This document shows, one piece after another, positions 1 to 10,404 of a DNA stretch of 64,000 nucleotides (within the stretch, counting starts at the first letter, position 1; every line of letters begins with the position of its first letter). The DNA lies in NCBI RefSeq assembly GCF_027111295.1, contig NZ_CP114287.1:1984001-2048000 (forward strand), given 5' to 3'. The notes beneath the pieces were generated by a model, which was given only the letters and a program-made list of their open reading frames with translations, searched no databases and was not told the origin of the DNA. Origin of the DNA: Flavobacterium gelatinilyticum (GTDB lineage Bacteria > Bacteroidota > Bacteroidia > Flavobacteriales > Flavobacteriaceae). The translations under genes were made by a program, and so were the position numbers.

Positions 1-739
1 CCTCCCAGTATTCCGCGTTATTAATTTCCAGGATTGTTTTTTTATCTCTAGATTCATGGCTATGAAGCTCTGCTGAATTTTTAAGGAAATATTGTGTTGT
101 ATAAATATTATTATCTGAAGTTGCAGCATGAATTGACGGTCTGTAGAATGTCCCTGAACCTACTGGGAATTTGAATTCTTTTTTTCCTGTTTTCTGAACT
201 TTTCCGTCAACAAAAGATTGGTCTCCTGTTTTATCATGTATTGCATTGTCTTTAAAAATTACCAAGGCACCCGGTAATTCCACACCATCAACAATACCTT
301 TTGTAAATTCAGCTTTATTATTAACTGAGATTTCTGTTCCTAAATAAAAAGGGGTAATATCAGATGTGTTGTTAAATTCCAGATTCTGAAAATCAGATCG
401 TTTTTTACCTTCTATATATTGATCTGCTTTACCTATAAAAAATGTTTTACCGGCAGCACTTTCTGTAAAATCTACAGTACCATCGTTGTTCCAGTTTTTA
501 AAGATATAAACCTGACCATCATTGGTAAATGTTGCTGAATCCTGATTTTTATAATCTTCATGAACAGACAAAATAGTACCGTCTTTTACTGTAACGTTTC
601 CTTTATTAGAAAACTGGGCATTCCCCTGCTGAGAAGCTAAAAGTCCCGCAAGAAGACAAAAACCACAAACCGATCCACTTTTAAAAAAACCTTCTGTTTT
701 TTTTTGTTTATTCACTTTATGTAAAGTATTATTTTTCAT
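1..739 (-). CDS. Exported protein, 5' part only (cut by window edge)
   Basis: Reading the minus strand from an ATG at 737-739 gives an open frame to the left edge with no stop, so about 246 residues of a longer protein are visible. The start MKNNTLHKVNKQKK is followed by a hydrophobic stretch ending near QGNAQ, a signal peptide for export to the envelope. The mature part has Asn/Asp-rich segments such as FTNDGQVYIFKNWNNDG, a pattern seen in large flavobacterial surface proteins secreted by T9SS. The C-terminal sorting domain that would prove this lies outside the window. It has the same orientation as the repeat protein and PorP/SprF-like gene to its right, so it may belong to the same surface locus. 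No enzymatic domain is visible. Confidence 0.75.
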   Translation of the reverse strand, partial: MKNNTLHKVNKQKKTEGFFKSGSVCGFCLLAGLLASQQGNAQFSNKGNVTVKDGTILSVHEDYKNQDSATFTNDGQVYIFKNWNNDGTVDFTESAAGKTFFIGKADQYIEGKKRSDFQNLEFNNTSDITPFYLGTEISVNNKAEFTKGIVDGVELPGALVIFKDNAIHDKTGDQSFVDGKVQKTGKKEFKFPVGSGTFYRPSIHAATSDNNIYTTQYFLKNSAELHSHESRDKKTILEINNAEYWE

Positions 740-1007
740 CTCGATATAATTTTTTTGGTATAAATCACATTGTTATTTTATGATGTAAAATTACTTCGCG
801 CCCAAAACCCAAATAACCTGTCAAAGTCATTTGAATATTAGAATAGGATTAATTAACAGCTGCCCTGTTTACACTATGTAATTGATTTTAAATACTTTAA
901 AAACTAAACAGCTTTTAAATTAATTTTACGCTGCAAAATTCTTCCATAAGCAAATCTTAAATAGCCTATAGAAGTTTTTAGAATTACAGATTAAGACAGA
1001 TTAATTG

Positions 1008-1070
1008 TGGGAATGTGAGATGTGAGATGTGGGAATGTGAGATATAGGAATGTGAGATGTGGGATGTAAG
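1008..1070. repeat. Degenerate GGGAATGTGAGATGT micro-repeat
   Basis: The words GGGAATGTGAGAT and TGTGAGATGTGGGA recur about four times in 60 bases with small changes. It is non-coding, much richer in G than its surroundings, and looks like slippage-generated sequence. No function is assigned. Confidence 0.6.
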
Positions 1071-1120
1071 AAAACAGATGCGGCAGTATACCTATTGATC
1101 GTATCGATAACAGCATAAAA

Positions 1121-1148
1121 AAATGAGGAAGTGTGAACTTCCTCATTT
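1121..1148. terminator. Hairpin, probable bidirectional terminator
   Basis: A perfect 12-bp stem (AAATGAGGAAGT at 1121-1132 with its complement at 1137-1148) closes a 4-base loop. The A-rich flank on the left becomes a T-tract for minus-strand transcripts. Confidence 0.5.
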
Positions 1149-1389
1149 AGAAAACAATTACCAAAAAGATTATTTTACTCCCCTAGAAGTAATGAAAAAT
1201 AATTATACAAATATCTTTAGTCTTTAAACCTATAATTACCCTAATACGATTAATAAATATAATATTAAGGTATAAGCTTGTATTTTTTTGTCATCTAAAT
1301 AAAAATATCAAGTATTGGGAATTGAGTACAAAAATTAATAATCTAAAATCTGACACTCAATACTAAAACTCTTTAATACTTAAATAAAA

Positions 1390-1426
1390 AACATCAAGAC
1401 AAACCGCTCTGGTTCATCTTGATGTT
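1390..1426. terminator. Hairpin in the repeat-gene 3' region
   Basis: A 10-bp stem (AACATCAAGA at 1390-1399 with TCTTGATGTT at 1417-1426) carries an inner AACC/GGTT helix. A-runs at 1384-1391 give a T-rich tail on the minus strand. It may be a second terminator after the repeat protein. Confidence 0.5.
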
Positions 1427-1469
1427 ATAAATAGACAGTAAATACCAATACATCTACTCTTATAATTTT

Positions 1470-1510
1470 GAAGACTGCACACCTTGTATCAGGTGTGCAG
1501 TTTTCTTCAA
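1470..1510 (-). terminator. Terminator of the repeat-protein gene
   Basis: CTGCACACCT (1475-1484) pairs perfectly with AGGTGTGCAG (1491-1500), and GAAGA/TCTTC flanks extend the stem. It lies about 25 bases past the stop codon of the giant repeat gene, the expected position for its rho-independent terminator. Confidence 0.7.
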
Positions 1511-1524
1511 AAACACTTTAAAAA

Positions 1525-4500
1525 TTATTTCATATAATCGATAGTAACACTATCTTCTGCCATAAATGTATATGAACCATTGTTTTCCGGGTGATAGGTC
1601 GCTGTAGTGCCACTTATAGTAAGTGCATTATTTTTAATTCTAACACCGTTTATATACAACTTCACTTTAGATATAGAAGATGGTGTACCCGTTAATGTAA
1701 AATCAATCTGATCTTTCGTTGCTAAAAACTCATCTACTACTTGCTGTTGAGCTGAAATCGCACTAAGATCAATCTGGTTAGATACAGATTTCTCATCTTT
1801 GTAAGTCAATTTCTTAGTTGCAGCATCAAATGTTAAACTAGTTAATGTTTCATCGTTTTTAACGATGTTCTTAATTATCTCCTTAACCTCTGTATTGTTT
1901 ACAATATCTGAGAAGTTGCTTGTAACATCTCCGACAACATTGATCGTAACTGCAGCACCTTTCTCGTTTGTATACGTGTAAGTACCGTTATTGTTATTAC
2001 TTAATGTAGTAACTGTTTCGTTCAGCTTAACAAGATCGTTGATGTCTATAACCTGAGTATCGCCGCTTGCATCTGTATACGTAAACTGATTGTTTATCAC
2101 ATCGTAGCTTACGTTTCCTTCCGTATTGTTTACAATGTTCTCGATAATTTCAGTAACCGCAGGATTATTTGCAATTTGTGAGAAGTTGTTTGTAACATCT
2201 CCGACAACATTGATCGTAACTGCAGCACCTTTCTCGTTTGTATACGTGTAAGTACCGTTATTGTTATTACTTAATGTAGTAACTGTTTCGTTCAGCTTAA
2301 CAAGATCGTTGATGTCTATAACCTGAGTATCGCCGCTTGCATCTGTATACGTAAACTGATTGTTTATCACATCGTAGCTTACGTTTCCTTCCGTATTGTT
2401 TACAATGTTCTCGATAATTTCAGTAACCGCAGGATTATTTGCAATTTGTGAGAAGTTGTTTGTAACATCTCCGACAACATTGATCGTAACTGCAGCACCT
2501 TTCTCGTTTGTATACGTGTAAGTACCGTTATTGTTATTACTTAATGTAGTAACTGTTTCGTTCAGCTTAACAAGATCGTTGATGTCTATAACCTGAGTAT
2601 CGCCGCTTGCATCTGTATACGTAAACTGATTGTTTATCACATCGTAGCTTACGTTTCCTTCCGTATTGTTTACAATGTTCTCGATAATTTCAGTAACCGC
2701 AGGATTATTTGCAATTTGTGAGAAGTTGTTTGTAACATCTCCGACAACATTGATCGTAACTGCAGCACCTTTCTCGTTTGTATACGTGTAAGTACCGTTA
2801 TTGTTATTACTTAATGTAGTAACTGTTTCGTTCAGCTTAACAAGATCGTTGATGTCTATAACCTGAGTATCGCCGCTTGCATCTGTATACGTAAACTGAT
2901 TGTTTATCACATCGTAGCTTACGTTTCCTTCCGTATTGTTTACAATGTTCTCGATAATCTCAGTAACCGCAGGATTATTTGCAATTTGTGAGAAGTTGTT
3001 TGTAACATCTCCTACAACATCAATCGTAACTGCAGCACCTTTCTCGTTTGTATACGTGTAAGTACCGTTATTGTTATTACTTAATGTAGTAACTGTTTCG
3101 TTCAGCTTAACAAGATCGTTGATGTCTATAACCTGAGTATCGCCGCTTGCATCTGTATACGTAAACTGATTGTTTATCACATCGTAGCTTACGTTTCCTT
3201 CCGTATTGTTTACAATGTTCTCGATAATCTCAGTAACCGCAGGATTATTTGCAATTTGTGAGAAGTTGTTTGTAACATCTCCTACAACATCAATCGTAAC
3301 TGCAGCACCTTTCTCGTTTGTATACGTGTAAGTACCGTTATTGTTATTACTTAATGTAGTAACTGTTTCGTTCAGCTTAACAAGATCGTTGATGTCTATA
3401 ACCTGAGTATCGCCGCTTGCATCTGTATACGTAAACTGATTGTTTATCACATCGTAGCTTACGTTTCCTTCCGTATTGTTTACAATGTTCTCGATAATCT
3501 CAGTAACCGCAGGATTATTTGCAATTTGTGAGAAGTTGTTTGTAACATCTCCTACAACATCAATCGTAACTGCAGCACCTTTCTCGTTTGTATACGTGTA
3601 AGTACCGTTATTGTTATTACTTAATGTAGTAACTGTTTCGCTTAATTTAACAAGATCTGAAATATTGATCACCTGAGTATCTCCGTTTGCATCTATATAG
3701 GTAAACTGGTTCGTTGCACCATCATAGCTTACGTTTCCTTCCGTATTGTTTACGATGTTCTCGATAATTTCTGTAACCGCTGGGTTGTTCACAATCTCCG
3801 AGAAGTTGTTTGTAACATCCCCTACAACATCAATCGTAACTGCAGTACCTTTCTCGTTCGTATACGTGTAAGAACCGTCATTGTTATTACTTAATGTAGT
3901 AACTGTTTCGCTTAATTTAACAAGATCTGAAATATTGATCACCTGAGTATCTCCGTTTGCATCTATATAGGTAAACTGGTTCGTTGCACCATCATAGCTT
4001 ACGTTTCCTTCCGTATTGTTTACAATGTTCTCGATAATCTCAGTAACCGCTGGGTTGTTCACAATCTCCGAGAAGTTGTTTGTAACATCCCCTACAACAT
4101 CAATCGTAACTGCAGTACCTTTCTCGTTCGTATACGTGTAAGAACCGTCATTGTTATTACTTAAGGTAGTAACTGTTTCGCTTAATTTAACAAGATCTGA
4201 AATATTGATCACCTGAGTATCTCCGTTTGCATCTATATAGGTAAACTGGTTCGTTGCACCATCATAGCTTACGTTTCCTTCCGTATTGTTTACGATGTTC
4301 TCGATAATTTCTGTAACCGCTGGGTTGTTCACAATCTCCGAGAAGTTGTTTGTAACATCCCCTACAACATCAATCGTAACTGCAGTACCTTTCTCGTTCG
4401 TATACGTGTAAGAACCGTCATTGTTATTACTTAATGTAGTAACTGTTTCGTTCAGCTTAACAAGATCTGAAATATTGATCACCTGAGTATCTCCGTTTGC

Positions 4501-7500
4501 ATCTATATAGGTAAACTGGTTCGTTGCACCATCATAGCTTACGTTTCCTTCCGTATTGTTTACGATGTTCTCGATAATTTCTGTAACCGCTGGGTTGTTC
4601 ACAATCTCCGAGAAGTTGTTTGTAACATCCCCTACAACATCAATCGTAACTGCAGTACCTTTCTCGTTCGTATACGTGTAAGAACCGTCATTGTTATTAC
4701 TTAAGGTAGTAACTGTTTCGCTTAATTTAACAAGATCTGAAATATTGATCACCTGAGTATCTCCGTTTGCATCTATATAGGTAAACTGGTTCGTTGCACC
4801 ATCATAGCTTACGTTTCCTTCCGTATTGTTTACAATGTTCTCGATAATCTCAGTAACCGCTGGGTTGTTCACAATCTCCGAGAAGTTGTTTGTAACATCC
4901 CCTACAACATCAATCGTAACTGCAGTACCTTTCTCGTTCGTATACGTGTAAGAACCGTCATTGTTATTACTTAAGGTAGTAACTGTTTCGCTTAATTTAA
5001 CAAGATCTGAAATATTGATCACCTGAGTATCTCCGTTTGCATCTATATAGGTAAACTGGTTCGTTGCACCATCATAGCTTACGTTTCCTTCCGTATTGTT
5101 TACGATGTTCTCGATAATTTCTGTAACCGCTGGGTTGTTCACAATCTCTGAGAAGTTGTTGGTAACATCCCCTACAACATCAATCGTAACTGCAGTACCT
5201 TTCTCGTTCGTATACGTGTAAGAACCGTCATTGTTATTACTTAAGGTAGTAACTGTTTCGCTTAATTTAACAAGATCTGAAATATTGATCACCTGAGTAT
5301 CTCCGTTTGCATCTATATAGGTAAACTGGTTCGTTGCACCATCATAGCTTACGTTTCCTTCCGTATTGTTTACGATGTTCTCGATAATTTCTGTAACCGC
5401 TGGGTTGTTCACAATCTCCGAGAAGTTGTTTGTAACATCCCCTACAACATCAATCGTAACTGCAGTACCTTTCTCGTTCGTATACGTGTAAGAACCGTCA
5501 TTGTTATTACTTAATGTAGTAACTGTTTCGTTCAGCTTAACAAGATCTGAAATATTGATCACCTGAGTATCTCCGTTTGCATCTATATAGGTAAACTGGT
5601 TCGTTGCACCATCATAGCTTACGTTTCCTTCCGTATTGTTTACGATGTTCTCGATAATTTCTGTAACCGCTGGGTTGTTCACAATCTCCGAGAAGTTGTT
5701 TGTAACATCCCCTACAACATCAATCGTAACTGCAGTACCTTTCTCGTTCGTATACGTGTAAGAACCGTCATTGTTATTACTTAATGTAGTAACTGTTTCG
5801 CTTAATTTAACAAGATCTGAAATATTGATCACCTGAGTATCTCCGTTTGCATCTATATAGGTAAACTGGTTCGTTGCACCATCATAGCTTACGTTTCCTT
5901 CCGTATTGTTTACAATGTTCTCGATAATCTCAGTAACCGCTGGGTTGTTCACAATCTCCGAGAAGTTGTTGGTAACATCCCCTACAACATCAATCGTAAC
6001 TGCAGTACCTTTCTCGTTCGTATACGTGTAAGAACCGTCATTGTTATTACTTAAGGTAGTAACTGTTTCGCTTAATTTAACAAGATCTGAAATATTGATC
6101 ACCTGAGTATCTCCGTTTGCATCTATATAGGTAAACTGGTTCGTTGCACCATCATAGCTTACGTTTCCTTCCGTATTGTTTACGATGTTCTCGATAATTT
6201 CTGTAACCGCTGGGTTGTTCACAATCTCCGAGAAGTTGTTTGTAACATCCCCTACAACATCAATCGTAACTGCAGTACCTTTCTCGTTCGTATACGTGTA
6301 AGAACCGTCATTGTTATTACTTAAGGTAGTAACTGTTTCGCTTAATTTAACAAGATCTGAAATATTGATCACCTGAGTATCTCCGTTTGCATCTATATAG
6401 GTAAACTGGTTCGTTGCACCATCATAGCTTACGTTTCCTTCCGTATTGTTTACAATGTTCTCGATAATCTCAGTAACCGCTGGGTTGTTCACAATCTCCG
6501 AGAAGTTGTTGGTAACATCCCCTACAACATCAATCGTAACTGCAGTACCTTTCTCGTTCGTATACGTGTAAGAACCGTTTGTGTTTTTAGTGATTGTAGT
6601 AACTGTTTCGTTCAGCTTAATAAGATCGTTGATGTTTATAACCTGAGTATCTCCGTTTGCATCTATATAGGTAAACTCCTTGGTTGTTCCATCGTAGCTT
6701 ACATTTCCTTCCGTATTGTTTACGATGTTCTCAATTATCTCCTTAACCTCAGTATTGTTTGCAATTTGTGAGAAGTTGTTTGTAACATCCCCTACAACAT
6801 CAATTATAACCTCGGTTCCTTTCTCGTTCGTATACGTGTAAGAACCGTTTGTGTTTTTAGTGATTGTAGTAACTGTTTCGTTCAGCTTAATAAGATCGTT
6901 GATGTTTATAACCTGAGTATCTCCGTTTGCATCTATATAGGTAAACTCCTTGGTTGTTCCATCGTAGCTTACATTTCCTTCCGTATTGTTTACGATGTTC
7001 TCAATTATCTCCTTAACCTCAGTATTGTTTGCAATTTGTGAGAAGTTGTTTGTAACATCCCCTACAACATCAATTATAACCTCGGTTCCTTTCTCGTTTT
7101 TATACGTGTAAGAACCGTTTGTGTTTTTAGTGATTGTAGTAACTGTTTCGTTCAGCTTAATAAGATCGTTGATGTTTATAACCTGAGTATCTCCGTTTGC
7201 ATCTATATAGGTAAACTCCTTGGTTGTTCCATCGTAGCTTACATTTCCTTCTGTATTGTTTACAATGTTCTCAATTATCTCCTTAACCTCAGTATTGTTT
7301 GCAATTTGTGAGAAGTTGTTTGTAACATCCCCTACAACATCAATTATAACCTCGGTTCCTTTCTCGTTTTTATACGTGTAAGAACCGTTTGTGTTTTTAG
7401 TGATTGTAGTAACTGTTTCGTTCAGCTTAATAAGATCGTTGATGTTTATAACCTGAGTATCTCCGTTTGCATCTATATAGGTAAACTCCTTGGTTGTTCC

Positions 7501-9990
7501 ATCGTAGCTTACATTTCCTTCTGTATTGTTTACAATGTTCTCAATTATCTCCTTAACCTCAGTATTGTTTGCAATTTGTGAGAAGTTGTTTGTAACATCC
7601 CCTACAACATCAATTATAACCTCGGTTCCTTTCTCGTTTTTATACGTGTAAGAACCGTTTGTGTTTTTAGTGATTGTAGTAACTGTTTCGTTCAGCTTAA
7701 TAAGATCGTTGATGTTTATAACCTGAGTATCTCCGTTTGCATCTATATAGGTAAACTCCTTGGTTGTTCCATCGTAGCTTACATTTCCTTCTGTATTGTT
7801 TACAATGTTCTCAATTATCTCCTTAACCTCAGTATTGTTTGCAATTTGTGAGAAGTTGTTTGTAACATCCCCTACAACATCAATTATAACCTCGGTTCCT
7901 TTCTCGTTTTTATACGTGTAAGAACCGTTTGTGTTTTTAGTGATTGTAGTAACTGTTTCGTTCAGCTTAATAAGATCGTTGATGTTTATAACCTGAGTAT
8001 CTCCGTTTGCATCTATATAGGTAAACTCCTTGGTTGTTCCATCGTAGCTTACATTTCCTTCTGTATTGTTTACAATGTTCTCAATTATCTCCTTAACCTC
8101 AGTATTGTTTGCAATTTGTGAGAAGTTGTTTGTAACATCCCCTACAACATCAATTATAACCTCGGTTCCTTTCTCGTTTTTATACGTGTAAGAACCGTTT
8201 GTGTTTTTAGTGATTGTAGTAACTGTTTCGTTCAGCTTAATAAGATCGTTGATGTTTATAACCTGAGTATCTCCGTTTGCATCTATATAGGTAAACTCCT
8301 TGGTTGTTCCATCGTAGCTTACATTTCCTTCTGTATTGTTTACAATGTTCTCAATTATCTCCTTAACCTCAGTATTGTTTGCAATTTGTGAGAAGTTGTT
8401 TGTAACATCCCCTACAACATCAATTATAACCTCGGTTCCTTTCTCGTTTTTATACGTGTAAGAACCGTTTGTGTTTTTAGTGATTGTAGTAACTGTTTCG
8501 TTCAGCTTAATAAGATCGTTGATGTTTATAACCTGAGTATCTCCGTTTGCATCTATATAGGTAAACTCCTTGGTTGTTCCATCGTAGCTTACATTTCCTT
8601 CTGTATTGTTTACAATGTTCTCAATTATCTCCTTAACCTCAGTATTGTTTGCAATTTGTGAGAAGTTGTTTGTAACATCCCCTACAACATCAATTATAAC
8701 CTCGGTTCCTTTCTCGTTTTTATACGTGTAAGAACCGTTTGTGTTTTTAGTGATTGTAGTAACTGTTTCGTTCAGCTTAATAAGATCGTTGATGTTTATA
8801 ACCTGAGTATCTCCGTTTGCATCTATATAGGTAAACTCCTTGGTTGTTCCATCGTAGCTTACATTTCCTTCTGTATTGTTTACAATGTTCTCAATTATCT
8901 CCTTAACCTCAGTATTGTTTGCAATTTGTGAGAAGTTGTTTGTAACATCCCCTACAACATCAATTATAACCTCGGTTCCTTTCTCGTTTTTATACGTGTA
9001 AGAACCGTTTGTGTTTTTAGTGATTGTAGTAACTGTTTCGTTCAGCTTAATAAGATCGTTGATGTTTATAACCTGAGTATCTCCGTTTGCATCTATATAG
9101 GTAAACTCCTTGGTTGTTCCATCGTAGCTTACATTTCCTTCCGTATTGTTTACGATGTTCTCAATTATCTCCTTAACCTCAGTATTGTTTGCAATTTGTG
9201 AGAAGTTGTTTGTAACATCCCCTACAACATCAATTATAACCTCGGTTCCTTTCTCGTTTTTATACGTGTAAGAACCGTTTGTGTTTTTAGTAATTGTAGT
9301 AACTGTTTCGTTCAGCTTAATAAGATCGTTGATGTTTATAACCTTAGTATCCCCGTTTGCATCTATATAGGTAAACTCTTTGGTTGTTCCATCGTAGCTT
9401 ACGTTTCCTTCCGTATTGTTTACAATGTTCTCAATTATCTCCTTAACCTCAGTATTGTTTACAATCTCTGAGAAGTTCTTTGTAACATCCCCTACAACAT
9501 CAATTATAACCTCGGTTCCTTTCTCGTTTTTATACGTGTAAGAACCGTTTGTGTTTTTAGTAATTGTAGTAACTGTTTCCTTTATAAGATCCGTAATATT
9601 AATTACCTCTTTAATACCTGAATCATTAATATAGAAAAACTCTTTCGTAGTTGGATTATAAATAACTGTTCCAGTTCCTGAACCAGCTTCACTAGAAACA
9701 GCTAATCTGTTCCATCTGTTATCATACCAATAGTAGTAACCTGGTTTAATATCAGCTATAAGCTCAGTATTAAAAACCATTAAACTGTTTTCATAACCAC
9801 TGCTGCCATTAACAACCGTAGTTTTATCTGTTGAACTTTTCAACTTTACTCTCGGAATTAAAATACCTTTATCCTCAGCAAAAACTTCTAATTGCGAAGA
9901 TGCATTTGGATCCACCTTTCCTACCCCAACCTGCGAGTAGGCAGAATAAGCACCTAAAACAAAAAATAAAGGAAGTAATCTATTCTTCAT
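1525..9990 (-). CDS. Giant secreted repeat protein, 29 x 90 residues
   Basis: This 2,821-residue protein begins with a clear signal peptide (MKNRLLPLFFVLGAYSAYSQ, cut likely after YSQ). About 100 residues of a non-repeated head follow, including EVFAEDKGILIPRV and YYYWYDNRWNR, a head common in exported Bacteroidetes proteins. Residues of about 135 to 2,740 are about 29 tandem copies of a 90-residue unit of the form ETVTT..NGSYTYTNEKG..V.IDVVGDVTNNFS, then an acidic helix and NVSYD...FTYIDANGD. The C-terminus is a unique beta-rich segment ending VTIDYMK. I infer a long surface filament or adhesin. The PorP/SprF-like gene just upstream suggests T9SS export, but no textbook T9SS tail is obvious. 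The predicted mature chain is rich in Asn, Thr and Asp and lacks visible Cys. Confidence 0.85.
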   Translation of the reverse strand: MKNRLLPLFFVLGAYSAYSQVGVGKVDPNASSQLEVFAEDKGILIPRVKLKSSTDKTTVVNGSSGYENSLMVFNTELIADIKPGYYYWYDNRWNRLAVSSEAGSGTGTVIYNPTTKEFFYINDSGIKEVINITDLIKETVTTITKNTNGSYTYKNEKGTEVIIDVVGDVTKNFSEIVNNTEVKEIIENIVNNTEGNVSYDGTTKEFTYIDANGDTKVININDLIKLNETVTTITKNTNGSYTYKNEKGTEVIIDVVGDVTNNFSQIANNTEVKEIIENIVNNTEGNVSYDGTTKEFTYIDANGDTQVININDLIKLNETVTTITKNTNGSYTYKNEKGTEVIIDVVGDVTNNFSQIANNTEVKEIIENIVNNTEGNVSYDGTTKEFTYIDANGDTQVININDLIKLNETVTTITKNTNGSYTYKNEKGTEVIIDVVGDVTNNFSQIANNTEVKEIIENIVNNTEGNVSYDGTTKEFTYIDANGDTQVININDLIKLNETVTTITKNTNGSYTYKNEKGTEVIIDVVGDVTNNFSQIANNTEVKEIIENIVNNTEGNVSYDGTTKEFTYIDANGDTQVININDLIKLNETVTTITKNTNGSYTYKNEKGTEVIIDVVGDVTNNFSQIANNTEVKEIIENIVNNTEGNVSYDGTTKEFTYIDANGDTQVININDLIKLNETVTTITKNTNGSYTYKNEKGTEVIIDVVGDVTNNFSQIANNTEVKEIIENIVNNTEGNVSYDGTTKEFTYIDANGDTQVININDLIKLNETVTTITKNTNGSYTYKNEKGTEVIIDVVGDVTNNFSQIANNTEVKEIIENIVNNTEGNVSYDGTTKEFTYIDANGDTQVININDLIKLNETVTTITKNTNGSYTYKNEKGTEVIIDVVGDVTNNFSQIANNTEVKEIIENIVNNTEGNVSYDGTTKEFTYIDANGDTQVININDLIKLNETVTTITKNTNGSYTYKNEKGTEVIIDVVGDVTNNFSQIANNTEVKEIIENIVNNTEGNVSYDGTTKEFTYIDANGDTQVININDLIKLNETVTTITKNTNGSYTYTNEKGTEVIIDVVGDVTNNFSQIANNTEVKEIIENIVNNTEGNVSYDGTTKEFTYIDANGDTQVININDLIKLNETVTTITKNTNGSYTYTNEKGTAVTIDVVGDVTNNFSEIVNNPAVTEIIENIVNNTEGNVSYDGATNQFTYIDANGDTQVINISDLVKLSETVTTLSNNNDGSYTYTNEKGTAVTIDVVGDVTNNFSEIVNNPAVTEIIENIVNNTEGNVSYDGATNQFTYIDANGDTQVINISDLVKLSETVTTLSNNNDGSYTYTNEKGTAVTIDVVGDVTNNFSEIVNNPAVTEIIENIVNNTEGNVSYDGATNQFTYIDANGDTQVINISDLVKLSETVTTLSNNNDGSYTYTNEKGTAVTIDVVGDVTNNFSEIVNNPAVTEIIENIVNNTEGNVSYDGATNQFTYIDANGDTQVINISDLVKLNETVTTLSNNNDGSYTYTNEKGTAVTIDVVGDVTNNFSEIVNNPAVTEIIENIVNNTEGNVSYDGATNQFTYIDANGDTQVINISDLVKLSETVTTLSNNNDGSYTYTNEKGTAVTIDVVGDVTNNFSEIVNNPAVTEIIENIVNNTEGNVSYDGATNQFTYIDANGDTQVINISDLVKLSETVTTLSNNNDGSYTYTNEKGTAVTIDVVGDVTNNFSEIVNNPAVTEIIENIVNNTEGNVSYDGATNQFTYIDANGDTQVINISDLVKLSETVTTLSNNNDGSYTYTNEKGTAVTIDVVGDVTNNFSEIVNNPAVTEIIENIVNNTEGNVSYDGATNQFTYIDANGDTQVINISDLVKLNETVTTLSNNNDGSYTYTNEKGTAVTIDVVGDVTNNFSEIVNNPAVTEIIENIVNNTEGNVSYDGATNQFTYIDANGDTQVINISDLVKLSETVTTLSNNNDGSYTYTNEKGTAVTIDVVGDVTNNFSEIVNNPAVTEIIENIVNNTEGNVSYDGATNQFTYIDANGDTQVINISDLVKLSETVTTLSNNNDGSYTYTNEKGTAVTIDVVGDVTNNFSEIVNNPAVTEIIENIVNNTEGNVSYDGATNQFTYIDANGDTQVINISDLVKLSETVTTLSNNNNGTYTYTNEKGAAVTIDVVGDVTNNFSQIANNPAVTEIIENIVNNTEGNVSYDVINNQFTYTDASGDTQVIDINDLVKLNETVTTLSNNNNGTYTYTNEKGAAVTIDVVGDVTNNFSQIANNPAVTEIIENIVNNTEGNVSYDVINNQFTYTDASGDTQVIDINDLVKLNETVTTLSNNNNGTYTYTNEKGAAVTIDVVGDVTNNFSQIANNPAVTEIIENIVNNTEGNVSYDVINNQFTYTDASGDTQVIDINDLVKLNETVTTLSNNNNGTYTYTNEKGAAVTINVVGDVTNNFSQIANNPAVTEIIENIVNNTEGNVSYDVINNQFTYTDASGDTQVIDINDLVKLNETVTTLSNNNNGTYTYTNEKGAAVTINVVGDVTNNFSQIANNPAVTEIIENIVNNTEGNVSYDVINNQFTYTDASGDTQVIDINDLVKLNETVTTLSNNNNGTYTYTNEKGAAVTINVVGDVTNNFSQIANNPAVTEIIENIVNNTEGNVSYDVINNQFTYTDASGDTQVIDINDLVKLNETVTTLSNNNNGTYTYTNEKGAAVTINVVGDVTSNFSDIVNNTEVKEIIKNIVKNDETLTSLTFDAATKKLTYKDEKSVSNQIDLSAISAQQQVVDEFLATKDQIDFTLTGTPSSISKVKLYINGVRIKNNALTISGTTATYHPENNGSYTFMAEDSVTIDYMK
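1750..9580 (-). repeat. Tandem array of about 29 units of 270 bp
   Basis: The word AACTGTTTC recurs at exactly 270-base steps from 2011 to 9571 (28 intervals), in phase with the codons. Three subtypes occupy contiguous blocks: type C (about 2011-3630), type B (about 3631-6600) and type A (about 6601-9570). Seven consecutive type A units (7141-9030) look identical at the DNA level. Boundary units carry mixed features, for example the type A units at 6601 and 6871 have Thr instead of Lys in YTYKNEKG. Confidence 0.95.
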
Positions 9991-10404
9991 GATATTTATT
10001 ATTAATTATTTAGTTATTTCTAAGAATAAATAAATTTCGTTTCAACAAAATTGAACTATACATTTCCAACTGATTATCAATGCATTAAAGGTTCTTTTTC
10101 GAACAACTTAATTATCCTTAACTTCACGATGCAAAGTTCCCCCTGTTATCCTCTTTTTTTTACCCTCAAAAGTTTTTAAACTAATAATTTAAGATATACT
10201 TTACAAAAGTGGTTTTTAATAAAGCACTACAAACAAGTGTTTTACGTAAAATCTTACAAATAATATACTATCACGTTTTAATTACACTGCAAATCACATT
10301 TATTGTCTCACTGAAAACCTTTTAAACACCAAATTTCAGCAGACCATAATTTAAGTAACGATCTAAAATTTCGTTCCTATTTTTACACTTCATTAGTATA
10401 CTAT
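9991..10404. other. AT-rich intergenic region
   Basis: A 414-base gap between two minus-strand genes. It must hold the promoter of the repeat-protein gene, but no convincing TTG/TANNTTTG pair was found. No RNA or small gene is supported. Confidence 0.5.

Larger units (their letters stand above)
740..1524. other. Intergenic region with three hairpins and a G-rich micro-repeat
   Basis: No open frame of useful length is seen here. The stretch is AT-rich and carries a degenerate micro-repeat (1008-1070) and three hairpins listed separately. It should contain the promoter of the exported protein to its left; no clear TANNTTTG element was recognised. Confidence 0.6.

Noticed and set aside
1525..9990. 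Regular 270-base periodicity resembling a repeat array such as CRISPR
   Set aside because: The period is far too long, the repeats are continuous without spacers and the frame is open for 2,821 codons. It is a coding repeat.
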